Source: Helianthus annuus (lineage: Eukaryota > Streptophyta > Magnoliopsida > Asterales > Asteraceae). Taken from it: a stretch of DNA of 64,000 bases. Where the stretch lies: the NCBI RefSeq assembly GCF_002127325.2, contig NC_035445.2, positions 79,140,772 through 79,204,771 of the forward strand, read 5' to 3'. The position numbers were made by a program, and so were the translations under genes. Below, piece after piece: positions 1 to 11,604 of this stretch (position 1 is its first letter; each line of letters starts with the position of its first letter). Under the pieces are notes generated by a model, which was not told the origin of the DNA, ran no database searches, and worked only from the letters and a program-made list of their open reading frames with translations.

Positions 1-589
1 TTATTCATGTGTTAATTGCTTTTATGTTATGTGCTAAATGTATTTTGATGTTTATTTAACCCTAATTCCCTTTGGAATGTAACATTTTTTAGATTTATCT
101 TTAATTTTTGGTATTTAACGTTATTTACACTAAACCCTGTATCCGATAGAAATCAATGTCTGTCTTTACTTTTTATATGAGTTGATTTCTAATCAGTTAT
201 ATTTCATTATGTTTTTTAATGATGGGAATGTCATTCCAGATCCTTAATCCCATTAGCATTGATTTTCATGTTGATCTAACGGCGATTTTTGATGCTTACT
301 ATTTTGTAAGATTTTGTTTATATGATTTTTTCAGTCTGATGGACTTTTTAGGCTTATGTTATACATGCGATGATACTTATTGTCATATAAATTTATATTA
401 TTTGTTCAGTAATATATATTTTTTTTTTCATTTTTAACTTTATCTATATTTGATCATAGTATACTAGGTTATATTATACTGCGGTAATTTGTTTATAGTA
501 ATGTCAATGCAAATCATTTTCTAAAATAATCTTTAACTACATCTGACGTGCTTTGTTTATGTAACCTTTTATTTATGTAGGTATTTCAT
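1..589. other. AT-rich upstream/intergenic DNA
   Basis: No convincing gene was seen. The only open frame of note, around 219-437, is low-complexity and rich in Phe, Tyr and Leu, as expected from T-rich intergenic plant DNA. The last bases (about 581-589) directly precede the proposed B3 start codon and follow a TTTATGTAG that could be a 3' splice site of a 5'-UTR intron. No Helitron terminus could be recognised here. Confidence 0.5.
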
Positions 590-1157
590 ATGGCTGAAAG
601 TTCATCAAGGTATGTCATTTTTAGAATCTGTCTTTTGTTTTAATTTTTTTTATCATGCTAACTTAACATAAGAGATTTGATTAACATCGTAATCTTTAAA
701 TCAGTTTCAGGGGACCCTGCTTCTGTAGGCACATGAATAAAGCAGACGAGTTTATTATGGTAAATTACAACTTAATAAATATTTTTTTTTATTTTCTCTA
801 TCTTCTTATTAAGTACAGACTTTTATTATTGTACTGTTTATATTTTTTTCCCTATAATAATAAATCAATTTCTTTTTTTTATTAGTGCATTCCAGATGCC
901 GCTGTGTGTAAACTATGGGGTGTATATAAATGTCCTACGAATGTTGATATACACACAGAAGATGGCCGAGTATTTAATGTTGGATTAAGCGCTGCTAAAG
1001 GAAAAATATTCTTTTTTCATGGTTGGTCCAAAGTTGTAGAACATTTACGACTAACCATAGGTTGTTTGGTATTATTTAATCCTATAGATTCTACTACCTT
1101 TAAGTTAACATATTTTCTTGATGGGGTTAGTAATAGCACTTTTTGGACGTATCTGCT
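590..1157 (+). pseudogene. B3-domain protein gene, 5' part (exons 1-3), split by RE-A
   Basis: This is the 5' half of a plant B3 DNA-binding-domain gene. Proposed exons are 590-609 (start MAESSS), 705-759, and 886-1157, which continues at 11605-11626. Donors GTATG and GTAAAT and acceptors AAATCAG and ATTAG keep the frame. The first B3 domain spans roughly residues 10-115. It has the usual elements: a basic HMNKADEF start, CIPDAAVCKLWG, a DGRVFNVGLS strand, a FFHGWSKVVEHLRL helix, and a CLVLFNPIDSTTFKL strand pair. B3 proteins are plant nuclear transcription factors that bind DNA through a seven-stranded barrel; the target of this one is unknown. RE-A entered after the codons for FWTYL, so the present frame runs into LTR sequence and stops at 1291-1293. 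The gene is broken as it stands. Without the insertion the exons would encode about 340 residues. Confidence 0.72.
1153..1157. repeat. Target-site duplication of RE-A, left copy (CTGCT)
   Basis: CTGCT lies directly before the TGTCACA end of the left LTR and recurs at 11600-11604, directly after the terminal TCACA of the right LTR. A 5-bp duplication is the normal signature of Ty3/gypsy integrase. Removing RE-A and one copy restores the B3 reading frame. Confidence 0.95.
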
Positions 1158-3668
1158 TGTCACACCCCCAAATTACCACCTAGGGAGTGTCCCTGTGAGG
1201 CGTGTGACGACTAGCAATGAGCCACCAATTACATTGAATCACAAGTTAGAAATAAAGTTCCATCATTTAAGAATACTGAAATCCCAAACATAAGTTGTTC
1301 AAAAACCATAGGTTCAGCGGAAGCGTTAATGTATCATACTGTAAATACTATTCAAACAACCACAATAAATAAATGTCTGATAACTAAGTTCACCAGTGTA
1401 ACCATGACCACTCTCGCCCTCCAGCCAGCAAGTTCCTGTGTTCCCAGTATCTAAGGACCTGCGAGCATGTAACACACGTATCAGACAAAGCTGGCGAGTT
1501 CACAGTTTTAGAAAACGTTTGTTACCCGTTGTATGTAAAACAGTTCAATAATCAATGCAAGTAATATTGTTAATATCTCAATTCCGAACAATGACGGCTC
1601 CTGAAATACACGACTGCCCTTCCCACGTACTCCTATCTAGTACTGGGCCAGACTGGGTCATTAGTTCACCTCCGTCCTCTACAGGCACGGGGTGAGGGTG
1701 CCAAACCTAAGTAGCGCTACTAACTAATACCCGATGAGGGACTTACAAAAGATGATAGGTGAGAATATTAACCAATATACTCGTTTTTACCCAAAGACTC
1801 ATTCCCCCCATGGGATACCCACTGACTGTCCCCAACCACTGGGACGCATGCTCGAATGTAGTGAACTCACCTTTGGTTTGCTCGGTAGGATTTGCTACTT
1901 GTTATTCAGTAAATCAACGCGTCCTATAAGGTTACCAGTTATAGTCAGTTTACATGTACTTAGCGTACAACTATTTAACTTATGCGAGGTTCACATCAAG
2001 CATATTCTTAGCTCATAACACACACACATGTGACTACCCGACATGCCAAATACATACATACATAACCTGTTTGTACACCCCTCGAACCCAATGTTACACA
2101 CATAAATAATTCAAAGGTAAGCCATGTAAGAACATAATTACTAACAAATCTAAACACGTATTGTCCAGCCAATTCCTACCCCATGCAGTCACCACTTTGG
2201 CAGTTTGCTCGGCCTAGAATGGTTGGCCCAACAACTTGTTTTACCCCTTTTGAAAATTATCCAGCCCTATTCTTTTATAAGTGCTCATGAAATCCAAAAA
2301 GGCCCCAGCCCCTTTGTACATATGAAATCGGTCACATATCTGACCCAGATCCAAATATGAAGCTCATTTGGGTTTTATGTTACTTATGTTCATTATTCAG
2401 CCCAAGACTTACACATACAATATGTAATCGGTCCATGTACAATTATTCGTTGTCCGCATTCAACATTCAAGCCCAGTAAATACTTCAACCCATATGACCA
2501 AAATTATTCCATGAATGTCAATCTAAACATGTTCACCCTAAATCACAACATGATTATTATTATTTATTAACATACTCGGGTTATCTTGCCAGCTAGTCAC
2601 ACATGGTACAAACATAAATGTCAAATGAAGTGGGCCGAACAACCCAGTTATCCGGCTGCTACTACTGGGCCAACTTATACCCCTTATATAGAGCATGTTT
2701 TGGGCCCAAGAAGTCACCTTGTGAGCCGATGTATGCTACTGGAAAGACATAGGTATTAACCCAGTCATATGCGGCCCAATAGTCCCCTAATATATGAAAC
2801 CCAGTTAATCACCCAGTACCCAGATTCATTATCGCAATCATCCCAGTTTTTACCATCCCTAGCTAATCTATTGGACCTCAAACAGTTTTATCAAACTTTG
2901 CCTATGTCACCCAACAACCCATCAAGTTGTGACACGTACGAATTTTATGACAACAATCACCCATATATATGTATGCATATATGCAATTAGAGATCGGCTA
3001 GCATGTACACATCTATATTCGAGCATTTATCACACCAAGATCATAACACCACATAACACCTTTGATTTCACAACTATAACCTATCAACCATGTGTTAAAT
3101 TCCTATTTGTACTCTTAGTCTAAGCATCATTATCATCAAGCAGTTTTGAGATTGAAACTAACCAGCTTGCCCAAACATAAAATCTAGCACATGTTCTTAT
3201 AGGATCAACGATTAACAGGGTGAACAAACAAGAATAGTACTAACCGATGATGGTGATCCTGACTGGAATTTTGCTACGGCCGTTCACACTTGATTAGGGT
3301 TTGCAAATATGATAGTGGTCGTGCATTACTCTCTAGTCTACGCATACATATAATAGAGAAGGGAGTTGGGCCGAGTTCTCTAATATTAAGGGGGTTGGGC
3401 CAAGTAGCATTAAGTTAAGAATTATTAAGGGAGGTTGGGCCAAGATACTTATAAGTGATGGTGGCCCAATGACTTCTGCAAGACCCAACTCAACCCCGTA
3501 GCCCACTTGCACCAACATACACAATCACATTTAACGACCAGCAAGTTTACTAAAGTCACGAGTGCAAAATAACTTTTATCATCGAAGAGAGACGTGATGG
3601 AAAGAAATAATAATAAAACGGGATCGCGTAACGAAGGGGCACTAACCTTGAAAGTTCGGGTTGTCACA
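1158..3668 (-). repeat. RE-A left LTR (3' LTR of the element)
   Basis: Bounded by TGTCACACC at the left and GGTTGTCACA at the right, it matches 9089-11599 almost perfectly. On the minus strand it holds an AT-rich TATA candidate near 3347-3355, a splice-donor-like GGTTAGTA near 3240-3247, and a second donor AAAG/GTGAGTTC (intron first base 1870). A possible acceptor CTCGCAG/GTCC follows at 1459. The ORFs in this LTR have no recognisable product. Confidence 0.95.
1459..1870 (-). other. Candidate leader intron in RE-A LTR
   Basis: The 412-bp interval on the minus strand starts GTGAGTTCAC after AAAG and ends TGCTCGCAG before GTCC. A plant-like branch site CTGAT lies about 25 bases before the acceptor. 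The same donor and acceptor occur at the same relative place in every other LTR of the window, with 442 bp between them in RE-B and RE-E and 575-576 bp in RE-C and RE-D. The right-LTR copy is at 9390-9801. Splicing is inferred only from the sites. Confidence 0.4.
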
Positions 3669-3686
3669 TCATCCCCAACTTGAAAG

Positions 3687-3705
3687 AAATTTCGTCCCGA
3701 AATTT
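3687..3705 (-). other. 3'-end hairpin, LTR-proximal copy (RE-A)
   Basis: An 8-bp perfect stem AAATTTCG/CGAAATTT with a 3-base loop lies 18 bases from the 3' LTR, just before the polypurine stretch GTTGGGGATGA. A partner hairpin lies at 3791-3809. See the finding on twin 3' hairpins. Confidence 0.7.
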
Positions 3706-3790
3706 AGCAAATAGGTACAAGAGAGTGAAGCGACAATTCAAGATCGTTGCGGAATTTCCTCAGGTGTTACATCATCCCCAACTTGAAGGG

Positions 3791-3809
3791 GAATCTCGTC
3801 CCGAGATTC
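3791..3809 (-). other. 3'-end hairpin, pol-proximal copy (RE-A)
   Basis: The 8-bp stem GAATCTCG/CGAGATTC with a 3-base loop overlaps the last codons of pol (the SRDEIP region). It is followed by a second GTTGGGGATGATGTAACACC, a near-copy of the polypurine tract plus LTR start. Two paired changes relative to AAATTTCG keep the stem intact, which argues for selection on structure. Confidence 0.65.
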
Positions 3810-6800
3810 GCTAGTTTTGCTTGACTCTGCCTTGTCTTTGGGAAAGAGGTGAGGGTATTTTAGTTTCATCTGATCCTCGCGTTCCCACGTGAACTCTGGT
3901 CCACGTCTTGAATTCCATCGGACCCTAACAATCGGAATTCGACTGTGTTTACGCACCTTGACCTCCCGATCCATGATTTCAATAGGCTCTTCAACAAATT
4001 GCAGCTTGTCATCCAACTTGAGCTCTTGAAATGGCACAACTAGTGTCTCATCGACCAGACACTTCTTTAGTTGAGAAACGTGAAACACATCGTGAACATT
4101 GCCTAATTCCGCAGGTAACTCGAGTCTGTAAGCGACTTTACCGATCCGCTCAATAATTTTGAATGGCCCAATGTAACGTGGATTAAGCTTGCCACGCTTC
4201 CCGAAGCGTACAACGCCCTTCCACGGTGAAACTTTCAACATAACCCGATCATTAACTTCGAACTCCAAAGGCTTTCTACGCTTGTTAGCATAACTTTTCT
4301 GGCGATCACGTGCTGCTGCCATACGATCCCTTATCCGAGCTATATTTTGTGAAGTTTCCAGAATGAGTTCAGGACCTGTGAGTTGACTGTCACCTACTTC
4401 TGCCCAACAGAGAGGGGAACGACATTTCCGCCCATACAATGCTTCGAACGGAGCTGCCTGAATACTTGTGTGGTAGCTGTTGTTGTAGGAGAACTCTATT
4501 AACGGCAAGTGTCTTTCCCATCCCTTCCCAAAATCGATCACACATGCCCGCAGCATGTCTTCAAGTGTCTGAATAGTGCGCTCACTCTGACCATCCGTCT
4601 GTGGGTGGTAAGCGGTGCTCATATCAAGTTTCGAACCGAACAATTTGTGCATAGACTGCCATAATTCAGAAGTAAAACGCGGATCTCGATCTGAGATGAT
4701 AGAAGTTGGCACTCCGTGCCGAGCAACTACCTCCTTAAGATACACTGCTGCAAGCTGCGAAAACTTATCTGTTTCCTTGATTGCTAGAAAATGTGCCGAT
4801 TTCGTGAGTCGATCGACAATCACCCATATAGTATCGTTTCCAGCCTGAGTCCTCGGTAATCCAGTAACGAAATCCATAGCGATCTGTTCCCACTTCCATT
4901 TGGGTATTTCTGGCTGCTGCAGTAGACCCGAAGGCTTCTGATGTTCCGCTTTAACTCTCGCACAAGTTAAGCATTTGCTCACGTACGTGGCGATGAGGGC
5001 TTTCATATTCGGCCACCAATACATAACCTTAAGATCGTGATACATCTTGTCCGATCCCGGGTGAATAGAATATCGTGACTTGTGTGCTTCATCCATCACA
5101 AGTTCTCTAAGATCACCAAACAGAGGAACCCATACTCTTCCCATGATGTAGTAGATGCCATCAGATGTCTGTTCAAGCTGTTTTTCCATACCGCGTAAAC
5201 CCTCAGCTTTAATGTTCTCTTCCTTCAATGCCTCAGTCTGGGCCGTACGAATCTTATCAGGAAGGCTGGAATGGATAGTGAGCTGTAATGCGCGAACGCG
5301 TTTAGGCTTCGTTTCTTTGCGGCTAAGTGCGTCCGCCACAACGTTAGCTTTACCTGGGTGGTATTTGATGGCACACTCGTAATCATTGAACAATTCCACC
5401 CAACGACGCTGACGCATATTCAATTCTTTTTGGTCAAAGATATGCTGAAGGCTCTTGTGGTCGGTATAGATAACGCACTTCGTACCGTATAAATAGTGCC
5501 TCCAAATCTTCAGCGCAAACACCACTGCTCCTAACTCCAAGTCATGTGTCGTATAGTTCTTCTCGTGAACCTTCAACTGTCGAGAAGCGTAAGCTATCAC
5601 CTTTTCGCGTTGCATCAACACGCAACCGAGACCCTGAATCGAAGCATCACAATAAACTACAAAATCCTCAGTGCCATCCGGTAGAGATAAGATTGGTGCA
5701 CTGCATAACCTTTGTTTCAAAAGCTGGAAAGCATCCTCCTGCTTCGTCCCCCAAGAGTAAACCACTTTCTTCTGTGTTAACGAGGTGAGTGGCTGTGCAA
5801 TCTTTGAGAAGTTCTGAATGAAACGACGATAATACCCTGCTAGACCGAGAAATTGCCGCACCTCCGAAGGGTTCTTTGGTGCCGCCCAATTTCTAATGGC
5901 GTCAACCTTGGCAGGATCCACATGTATGCCCACCTCATTAACTATATGCCCCAGAAAATGTACCTCCCGTATCCAAAAATCGCATTTAGAAAATTTTGCG
6001 TACAACTGCTCCCTCCTCAGGAGTTCTAGGATGAGACGTAAATGCCGCTCATGATCCTCCTTGTTCTTGGAGTAAATTAGAATGTCGTCAATAAAAACGA
6101 TCACGAAGTCATCAAGGTAGGGCTTGCACACGCGGTTCATGAGGTCCATGAAGACCGCTGGTGCGTTGGTTAACCCGAATGGCATAACCAAGAACTCATA
6201 GTGACCGTATCGCGTCCGAAACGCGGTTTTGGGGACGTCTTCCTCTCTGACTCGCACTTGATGATAACCAGACCTTAAGTCGATCTTAGAGTAAAAGCTC
6301 GACCCTTGTAATTGGTCAAACAGGTCGTCAATACGAGGCAAAGGGTAACGATTTTTGATTGTCATCTTGTTGAGCTCGCGATAATCTATACACATTCGCA
6401 AGGACCCATCCTTTTTCTTCACAAATAAGACTGGGGCTCCCCAGGGGGAAGAGCTAGGTCGGATGAAACCCCTATCCAACAGCTCTTGGAGTTGGTTTGA
6501 TAATTCCTGCAGTTCCCCTGGCGCAAGACGATAAGGAGCACGAGCAACTGGGGCTGCCGCTGGGGCGAGGTCAATCTGGAATTCCACCTGACGGTGTGGA
6601 GGTAAACCAGGGAGTTCCGCAGGAAATACGTCAGGATAGTCACGAACAACTGGAAGATCCTCAATCTTCCTTTCATTAGGCGGTGAATCAGTGACAAGAG
6701 CCAGTATAGCAGGATAGCCCTTACGCAAATACTTCTGAGCCTTCATTGCCGAGGCAATACTAACTGGGATCCCGCTGCGATGACCCTGAACTGATAGAAA

Positions 6801-8280
6801 TTCCCCACTAGGAAGGGGAACACGTATGATCTTCTCCTTACAGAGAATCTCCGCTTGATTCTTGGACAACCAGTCCATACCAACGATCACGTCGAAACTT
6901 CCAAGAGTAATAGGAATTAAGTCAATGTCGAAGACTTGACCCAGAAGATCGATTTTACACCCAAATAGAACATGTGTAGCTTCGATTGTTTTACCATTTG
7001 CGATTTCTACTATGTGTTTCATTACGAGAAGTGTAGGACTTAATCCTAACTGGGAACTAAACTCTAAAGACACGTAACTCCAGTCGGCACCAGAATCAAA
7101 TAAAATAGAAGCAATAGCACCGTTCACTGAAAACGTACCAGTAACCACGTTGCCGTCGTTCCGCGCTTCCCCAGCTCCCAGCACAAACCCGCGCCCACGC
7201 GCAACATTACCCCCGTTATTCCCCGCATTATTGTTCCCGTTACCACCCCCTGTGTTCTGCCTCAGCTGAGGGCAGTCTCGCTTGAAGTGCCCCTCGGCCC
7301 CACACTGATAACACCCTCTTTGAGTACCCTGAGTTTGCTGAGGCTGTTGCCTACCCGTCTGCTGCGCTGGCTGCTGCTGAGCTGGAAGTGTGGTCCTACA
7401 ATCCCTGGCCATATGCCCTGGTCGATTACATAGATGACAAACCCGAGCACACTGTCCCTTGTGATGATAGTTACACTTGCTGCACAAGGGTAGCTTCCCC
7501 GCATATGATCCCTGCCCTGATTTGTTACTCGAGTTCTGATTCACTGATGCTGTCTGACTGAAACTGCGGGTGCTGCCAGTATCCATCTTCTTCTGAGGCT
7601 GTGCAGAGTTGGACCCCTTGTCCGTATCATTCCACTTACGTTTGCTATCAGCAGCAGATGCAGTGGAAGTAGTGGCAGCTGTGGTAGTGCTAGAAATACG
7701 AGGTGGCAATGAGTCGCTCTCCACTTCCTGGTCAACGATCTTATGCGCCAATCTAACAATCTGTGTTAGGTTATTGAGGTTCGCCGCTGTAACTAAACCC
7801 TTCACCCGTGGAGGTAACCCCTTAATAAACAACTCGATTCTTCGGGACATGGGTCGGGACAGAGTCGGACACAAATCAGCTAACTCATACGACCGCTTCA
7901 CATACGCCTCAATTTCAGACCCCACCATTTTTAGATCGTAGTACTCATTCTCTAACTTCTGTATTTCGTCTCGAGGACAGTATTCCTCTCTCATCAGTTC
8001 TTTGAAATCATCCACGTAGTGGCGTTTGCTGCCTCAATACCTAGCAGTTGGACCTGGGCATTCCACCAGGTCAAGGCACCATCCTGAAGCGTGCCTGCTG
8101 CAAACTTTACTCTATCCCCAACTGGGCAGTTACATATCGCAAACACTGACTCCGCCTTTTCGAACCAGCGTATAAGTCCCACAGCCCCTTCAGTGCCACT
8201 GAAGGTCTGTGGCTTGCAATCCATGAAAGTTTTAAAAGTGCAGACCGGTGGGTGAGGCTGGTTTTGTGGCGCCGGCTGAC

Positions 8281-8360
8281 CTATTAACGAGAGAAAATAA
8301 ACCAACAAATAAGACTCAAGTTCACGATTCAAAGGAAGGAATGTCTGGTACATGTCATAC
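8281..8360 (-). other. gag intron of RE-A (80 bp, phase 1)
   Basis: On the minus strand the interval starts GTATGACATG after CAGGCTG and ends CGTTAATAG before GTCAGCCGG. Splicing joins a split Gly codon and restores the ...AAYQAGQPAP reading seen in related gags. Without splicing the frame stops soon after GMTC. An intron at exactly this Gly codon is also present in RE-D and absent from RE-C. Confidence 0.8.
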
Positions 8361-8679
8361 CAGCCTGATAAGCTGCCAAGGCTGCAGCCACCTGGGCGTT
8401 GAGTAATTCCTCTAGCTCAGCTTGAGTCATATAGATTTCGCCATGTCCGCCACCGCGGCCTCCACCACGTCCACCGCGTCCACCACGACGACCTCCACCA
8501 CGTCCGTTCATGATTCTATAAGTATGGGAAGAAGTAACAAATTAACAGACCATTTCAAGCGGATGTCAAGTATTGCTATAGTATTCACAGTTTTCGAGGT
8601 TCTAATACAACATTGACTAACAACGCGGGATTCCTTTTTCACACTAGTCGAGATTTACTGGGACTCACATGCACCTCAC

Positions 8680-8711
8680 GTTGTTATTATGTGTGCACCC
8701 ATAATAATAAC
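8680..8711 (-). other. 5'-leader hairpin with palindromic GTGCAC loop (RE-A)
   Basis: Between the primer site and gag, a 12-bp stem (GTTATTATTATG with its complement, one A-C mismatch) carries an 8-base loop GGTGCACA. RE-B (31133-31162) and RE-E (38597-38626, 44104-44133) have the same loop on an 11-bp stem. A self-complementary loop in the leader resembles a retroviral dimerisation hairpin. That role is inferred. Confidence 0.6.
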
Positions 8712-9072
8712 CTGATTTGCATGCTTATCTCAGTTCCTCCCTACTCATGTTAAAAAAAAGGTTTCCCAAAATTCATACAGTACGACCGTCGATATCACAA
8801 CATAGAGCATGTAAACCCAAGAAGAGTTCTACTCTTAAAAACACGTAGTATGGACAGATAGCATAGTAATTCGTATTGTAATATCATGCGTGCGTTCGAG
8901 TGTGATACTAATCATCAGTATGTACAAACTATGCTATGCAATAGTAAACAGGAGACGAACCTTGCTGCCTGGAGCTGAGTGTCATGGTCCATGTCGTATC
9001 AGTATGTCGTATCAGTTCAGTTATAGTCTGGTTTTATAAAACATTTTTAAAACCAAATTCACTATAACCAGT

Positions 9073-9085
9073 GGCTCTGATACCA
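9073..9085 (-). promoter_or_regulatory. Primer-binding site (initiator tRNA-Met), RE-A
   Basis: On the minus strand TGGTATCAGAGCC lies three bases inside the 5' LTR. It is complementary to the 3' end of plant initiator tRNA-Met, the usual primer for plant LTR retrotransposons. The same 13 bases follow the 5' LTR of every other element here. Confidence 0.93.
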
Positions 9086-9088
9086 AAC

Positions 9089-11599
9089 TGTCACACCCCC
9101 AAATTACCACCTAGGGAGTGTCCCTGTGAGGCGTGTGACGACTAGCAATGAGCCACCAATTACATTGAATCACAAGTTTGAAATAAAGTTCCATCATTTA
9201 AGAATACTGAAATCCCAAACATAAGTTGTTCAAAAACCATAGGTTCAGCGGAAGCGTTAATGTATCATACTGTAAATACTATTCAAACAACCACAATAAA
9301 TAAATGTCTGATAACTAAGTTCACCAGTGTAACCATGACCACTCTCGCCCTCCAGCCAGCAAGTTCCTGTGTTCCCAGTATCTAAGGACCTGCGAGCATG
9401 TAACACACGTATCAGACAAAGCTGGCGAGTTCACAGTTTTAGAAAACGTTTGTTACCCGTTGTATGTAAAACAGTTCAATAATCAATGCAAGTAATATTG
9501 TTAATATCTCAATTCCGAACAATGACGGCTCCTGAAATACACGACTGCCCTTCCCACGTACTCCTATCTAGTACTGGGCCAGACTGGGTCATTAGTTCAC
9601 CTCCGTCCTCTACAGGCACGGGGTGAGGGTGCCAAACCTAAGTAGCGCTACTAACTAATACCCGATGAGGGACTTACAAAAGATGATAGGTGAGAATATT
9701 AACCAATATACTCGTTTTTACCCAAAGACTCATTCCCCCCATGGGATACCCACTGACTGTCCCCAACCACTGGGACGCATGCTCGAATGTAGTGAACTCA
9801 CCTTTGGTTTGCTCGGTAGGATTTGCTACTTGTTATTCAGTAAATCAACGCGTCCTATAAGGTTACCAGTTATAGTCAGTTTACATGTACTTAGCGTACA
9901 ACTATTTAACTTATGCGAGGTTCACATCAAGCATATTCTTAGCTCATAACACACACACATGTGACTACCCGACATGCCAAATACATACATACATAACCTG
10001 TTTGTACACCCCTCGAACCCAATGTTACACACATAAATAATTCAAAGGTAAGCCATGTAAGAACATAATTACTAACAAATCTAAACACGTATTGTCCAGC
10101 CAATTCCTACCCCATGCAGTCACCACTTTGGCAGTTTGCTCGGCCCAGAATGGTTGGCCCAACAACTTGTTTTACCCCTTTTGAAAATTATCCAGCCCTA
10201 TTCTTTTATAAGTGCTCATGAAATCCAAAAAGGCCCCAGCCCCTTTGTACATATGAAATCGGTCACATATCTGACCCAGATCCAAATATGAAGCTCATTT
10301 GGGTTTTATGTTACTTATGTTCATTATTCAGCCCAAGACTTACACATACAATATGTAATCGGTCCATGTACAATTATTCGTTGTCCGCATTCAACATTCA
10401 AGCCCAGTAAATACTTCAACCCATATGACCAAAATTATTCCATGAATGTCAATCTAAACATGTTCACCCTAAATCACAACATGATTATTATTATTTATTA
10501 ACATACTCGGGTTATCTTGCCAGCTAGTCACACATGGTACAAACATAAATGTCAAATGAAGTGGGCCGAACAACCCAGTTATCCGGCTGCTACTACTGGG
10601 CCAACTTATACCCCTTATATAGAGCATGTTTTGGGCCCAAGAAGTCACCTTGTGAGCCGATGTATGCTACTGGAAAGACATAGGTATTAACCCAGTCATA
10701 TGCGGCCCAATAGTCCCCTAATATATGAAACCCAGTTAATCACCCAGTACCCAGATTCATTATCGCAATCATCCCGGTTTTTACCATCCCTAGCTAATCT
10801 ATTGGACCTCAAACAGTTTTATCAAACTTTGCCTATGTCACCCAACAACCCATCAAGTTGTGACACGTACGGATTTTATGACAACAATCACCCATATATA
10901 TGTATGCATATATGCAATTAGAGATCGGCTAGCATGTACACATCTATATTCGAGCATTTATCACACCAAGATCATAACACCACATAACACCTTTGATTTC
11001 ACAACTATAACCTATCAACCATGTGTTAAATTCCTATTTGTACTCTTAGTCTAAGCATCATTATCATCAAGCAGTTTTGAGATTGAAACTAACCAGCTTG
11101 CCCAAACATAAAATCTAGCACATGTTCTTATAGGATCAACGATTAACAGGGTGAACAAACAAGAATAGTACTAACCGATGATGGTGATCCTGACTGGAAT
11201 TTTGCTACGGCCGTTCACACTTGATTAGGGTTTGCAAATATGATAGTGGTCGTGCATTACTCTCTAGTCTACGCATACATATAATAGAGAAGGGAGTTGG
11301 GCCGAGTTCTCTAATATTAAGGGGGTTGGGCCAAGTAGCATTAAGTTAAGAATTATTAAGGGAGGTTGGGCCAAGATACTTATAAGTGATGGCGGCCCAA
11401 TGACTTCTGCAAGACCCAACTCAACCCCGTAGCCCACTTGCACCAACATACACAATCACATTTAACGACCAGCAAGTTTACTAAAGTCACGAGTGCAAAA
11501 TAACTTTTATCATCGAAGAGAGACGTGATGGAAAGAAATAATAATAAAACGGGATCGCGTAACGAAGGGGCACTAACCTTGAAAGTTCGGGTTGTCACA
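9089..11599 (-). repeat. RE-A right LTR (5' LTR of the element)
   Basis: This is the near-identical partner of 1158-3668 and the likely promoter copy, since the primer site lies just inside it. The candidate leader intron is at 9390-9801. Confidence 0.95.
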
Positions 11600-11604
11600 C
11601 TGCT
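11600..11604. repeat. Target-site duplication of RE-A, right copy (CTGCT)
   Basis: Identical to 1153-1157. It directly follows the right LTR end TTGTCACA. Confidence 0.95.

Larger units (their letters stand above)
3738..8511 (-). pseudogene. gag-pol: RE-A gag-pol polyprotein (frameshifted)
   Basis: This is a Ty3/gypsy polyprotein. Proposed exon 1 is 8511-8361 (Gly/Arg-rich N-terminus, then MTQAELEELL). An 80-bp intron follows, and exon 2 runs from 8280 to the stop at 3738. The frame is lost near 8008-8014, where one G of a TGGGATGAT-like stretch is missing compared with RE-C. Gag and the 1,425-codon downstream frame are therefore out of register. Downstream domains look whole. There are CCHC knuckles ([14 protein letters not shown] and [14 protein letters not shown]), protease DSGA at 7086-7097, the RT IDD site at 6084-6092, an RNase H domain, and integrase with both zinc Cys (4971-4973 and 4962-4964) and the catalytic Glu (4581-4583). 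A chromodomain-like tail [14 protein letters not shown] ends it. The proteins would package and reverse-transcribe element RNA in cytoplasmic particles and integrate the cDNA. Confidence 0.92.
1158..11599 (-). mobile_element. RE-A: full-length Ty3/gypsy chromovirus-like LTR retrotransposon
   Basis: This 10,442-bp element is inserted in exon 3 of the B3 gene in the antisense direction. It has two 2,511-bp LTRs with TG...CA ends, a 5-bp target duplication, a primer site for initiator tRNA-Met, a 5' leader, an intron-containing gag-pol in the order gag, protease, RT, RNase H, integrase, chromodomain-like tail, and a G-rich polypurine tract next to the 3' LTR. The element looks young: I could spot only about five substitutions between its LTRs (for example near 1258/9189, 2215/10146, 2849/10780, 2940/10871 and 3463/11394). 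The pol order and the C-terminal [14 protein letters not shown] block fit a Tekay/Del-like chromovirus. The clade assignment comes from memory, not a tree. It is probably non-autonomous now because of one gag frameshift near 8011. Confidence 0.95.

Noticed and set aside
219..437. 72-codon frame in upstream DNA
   Set aside because: Phe/Tyr/Leu-rich composition of T-rich DNA, no domain, no splice context.
4615..7941. Several open frames antisense to RE-A gag-pol (for example 4615-4848, 7609-7941)
   Set aside because: They lie opposite strongly recognisable pol and gag domains and have no family features; they are shadows. The same holds for 21668-24909 and 52508-56509.
9073..9085. Possible tRNA gene fragment
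   Set aside because: Only the 13-base complement of a tRNA 3' end is present, at the exact place of a primer-binding site.
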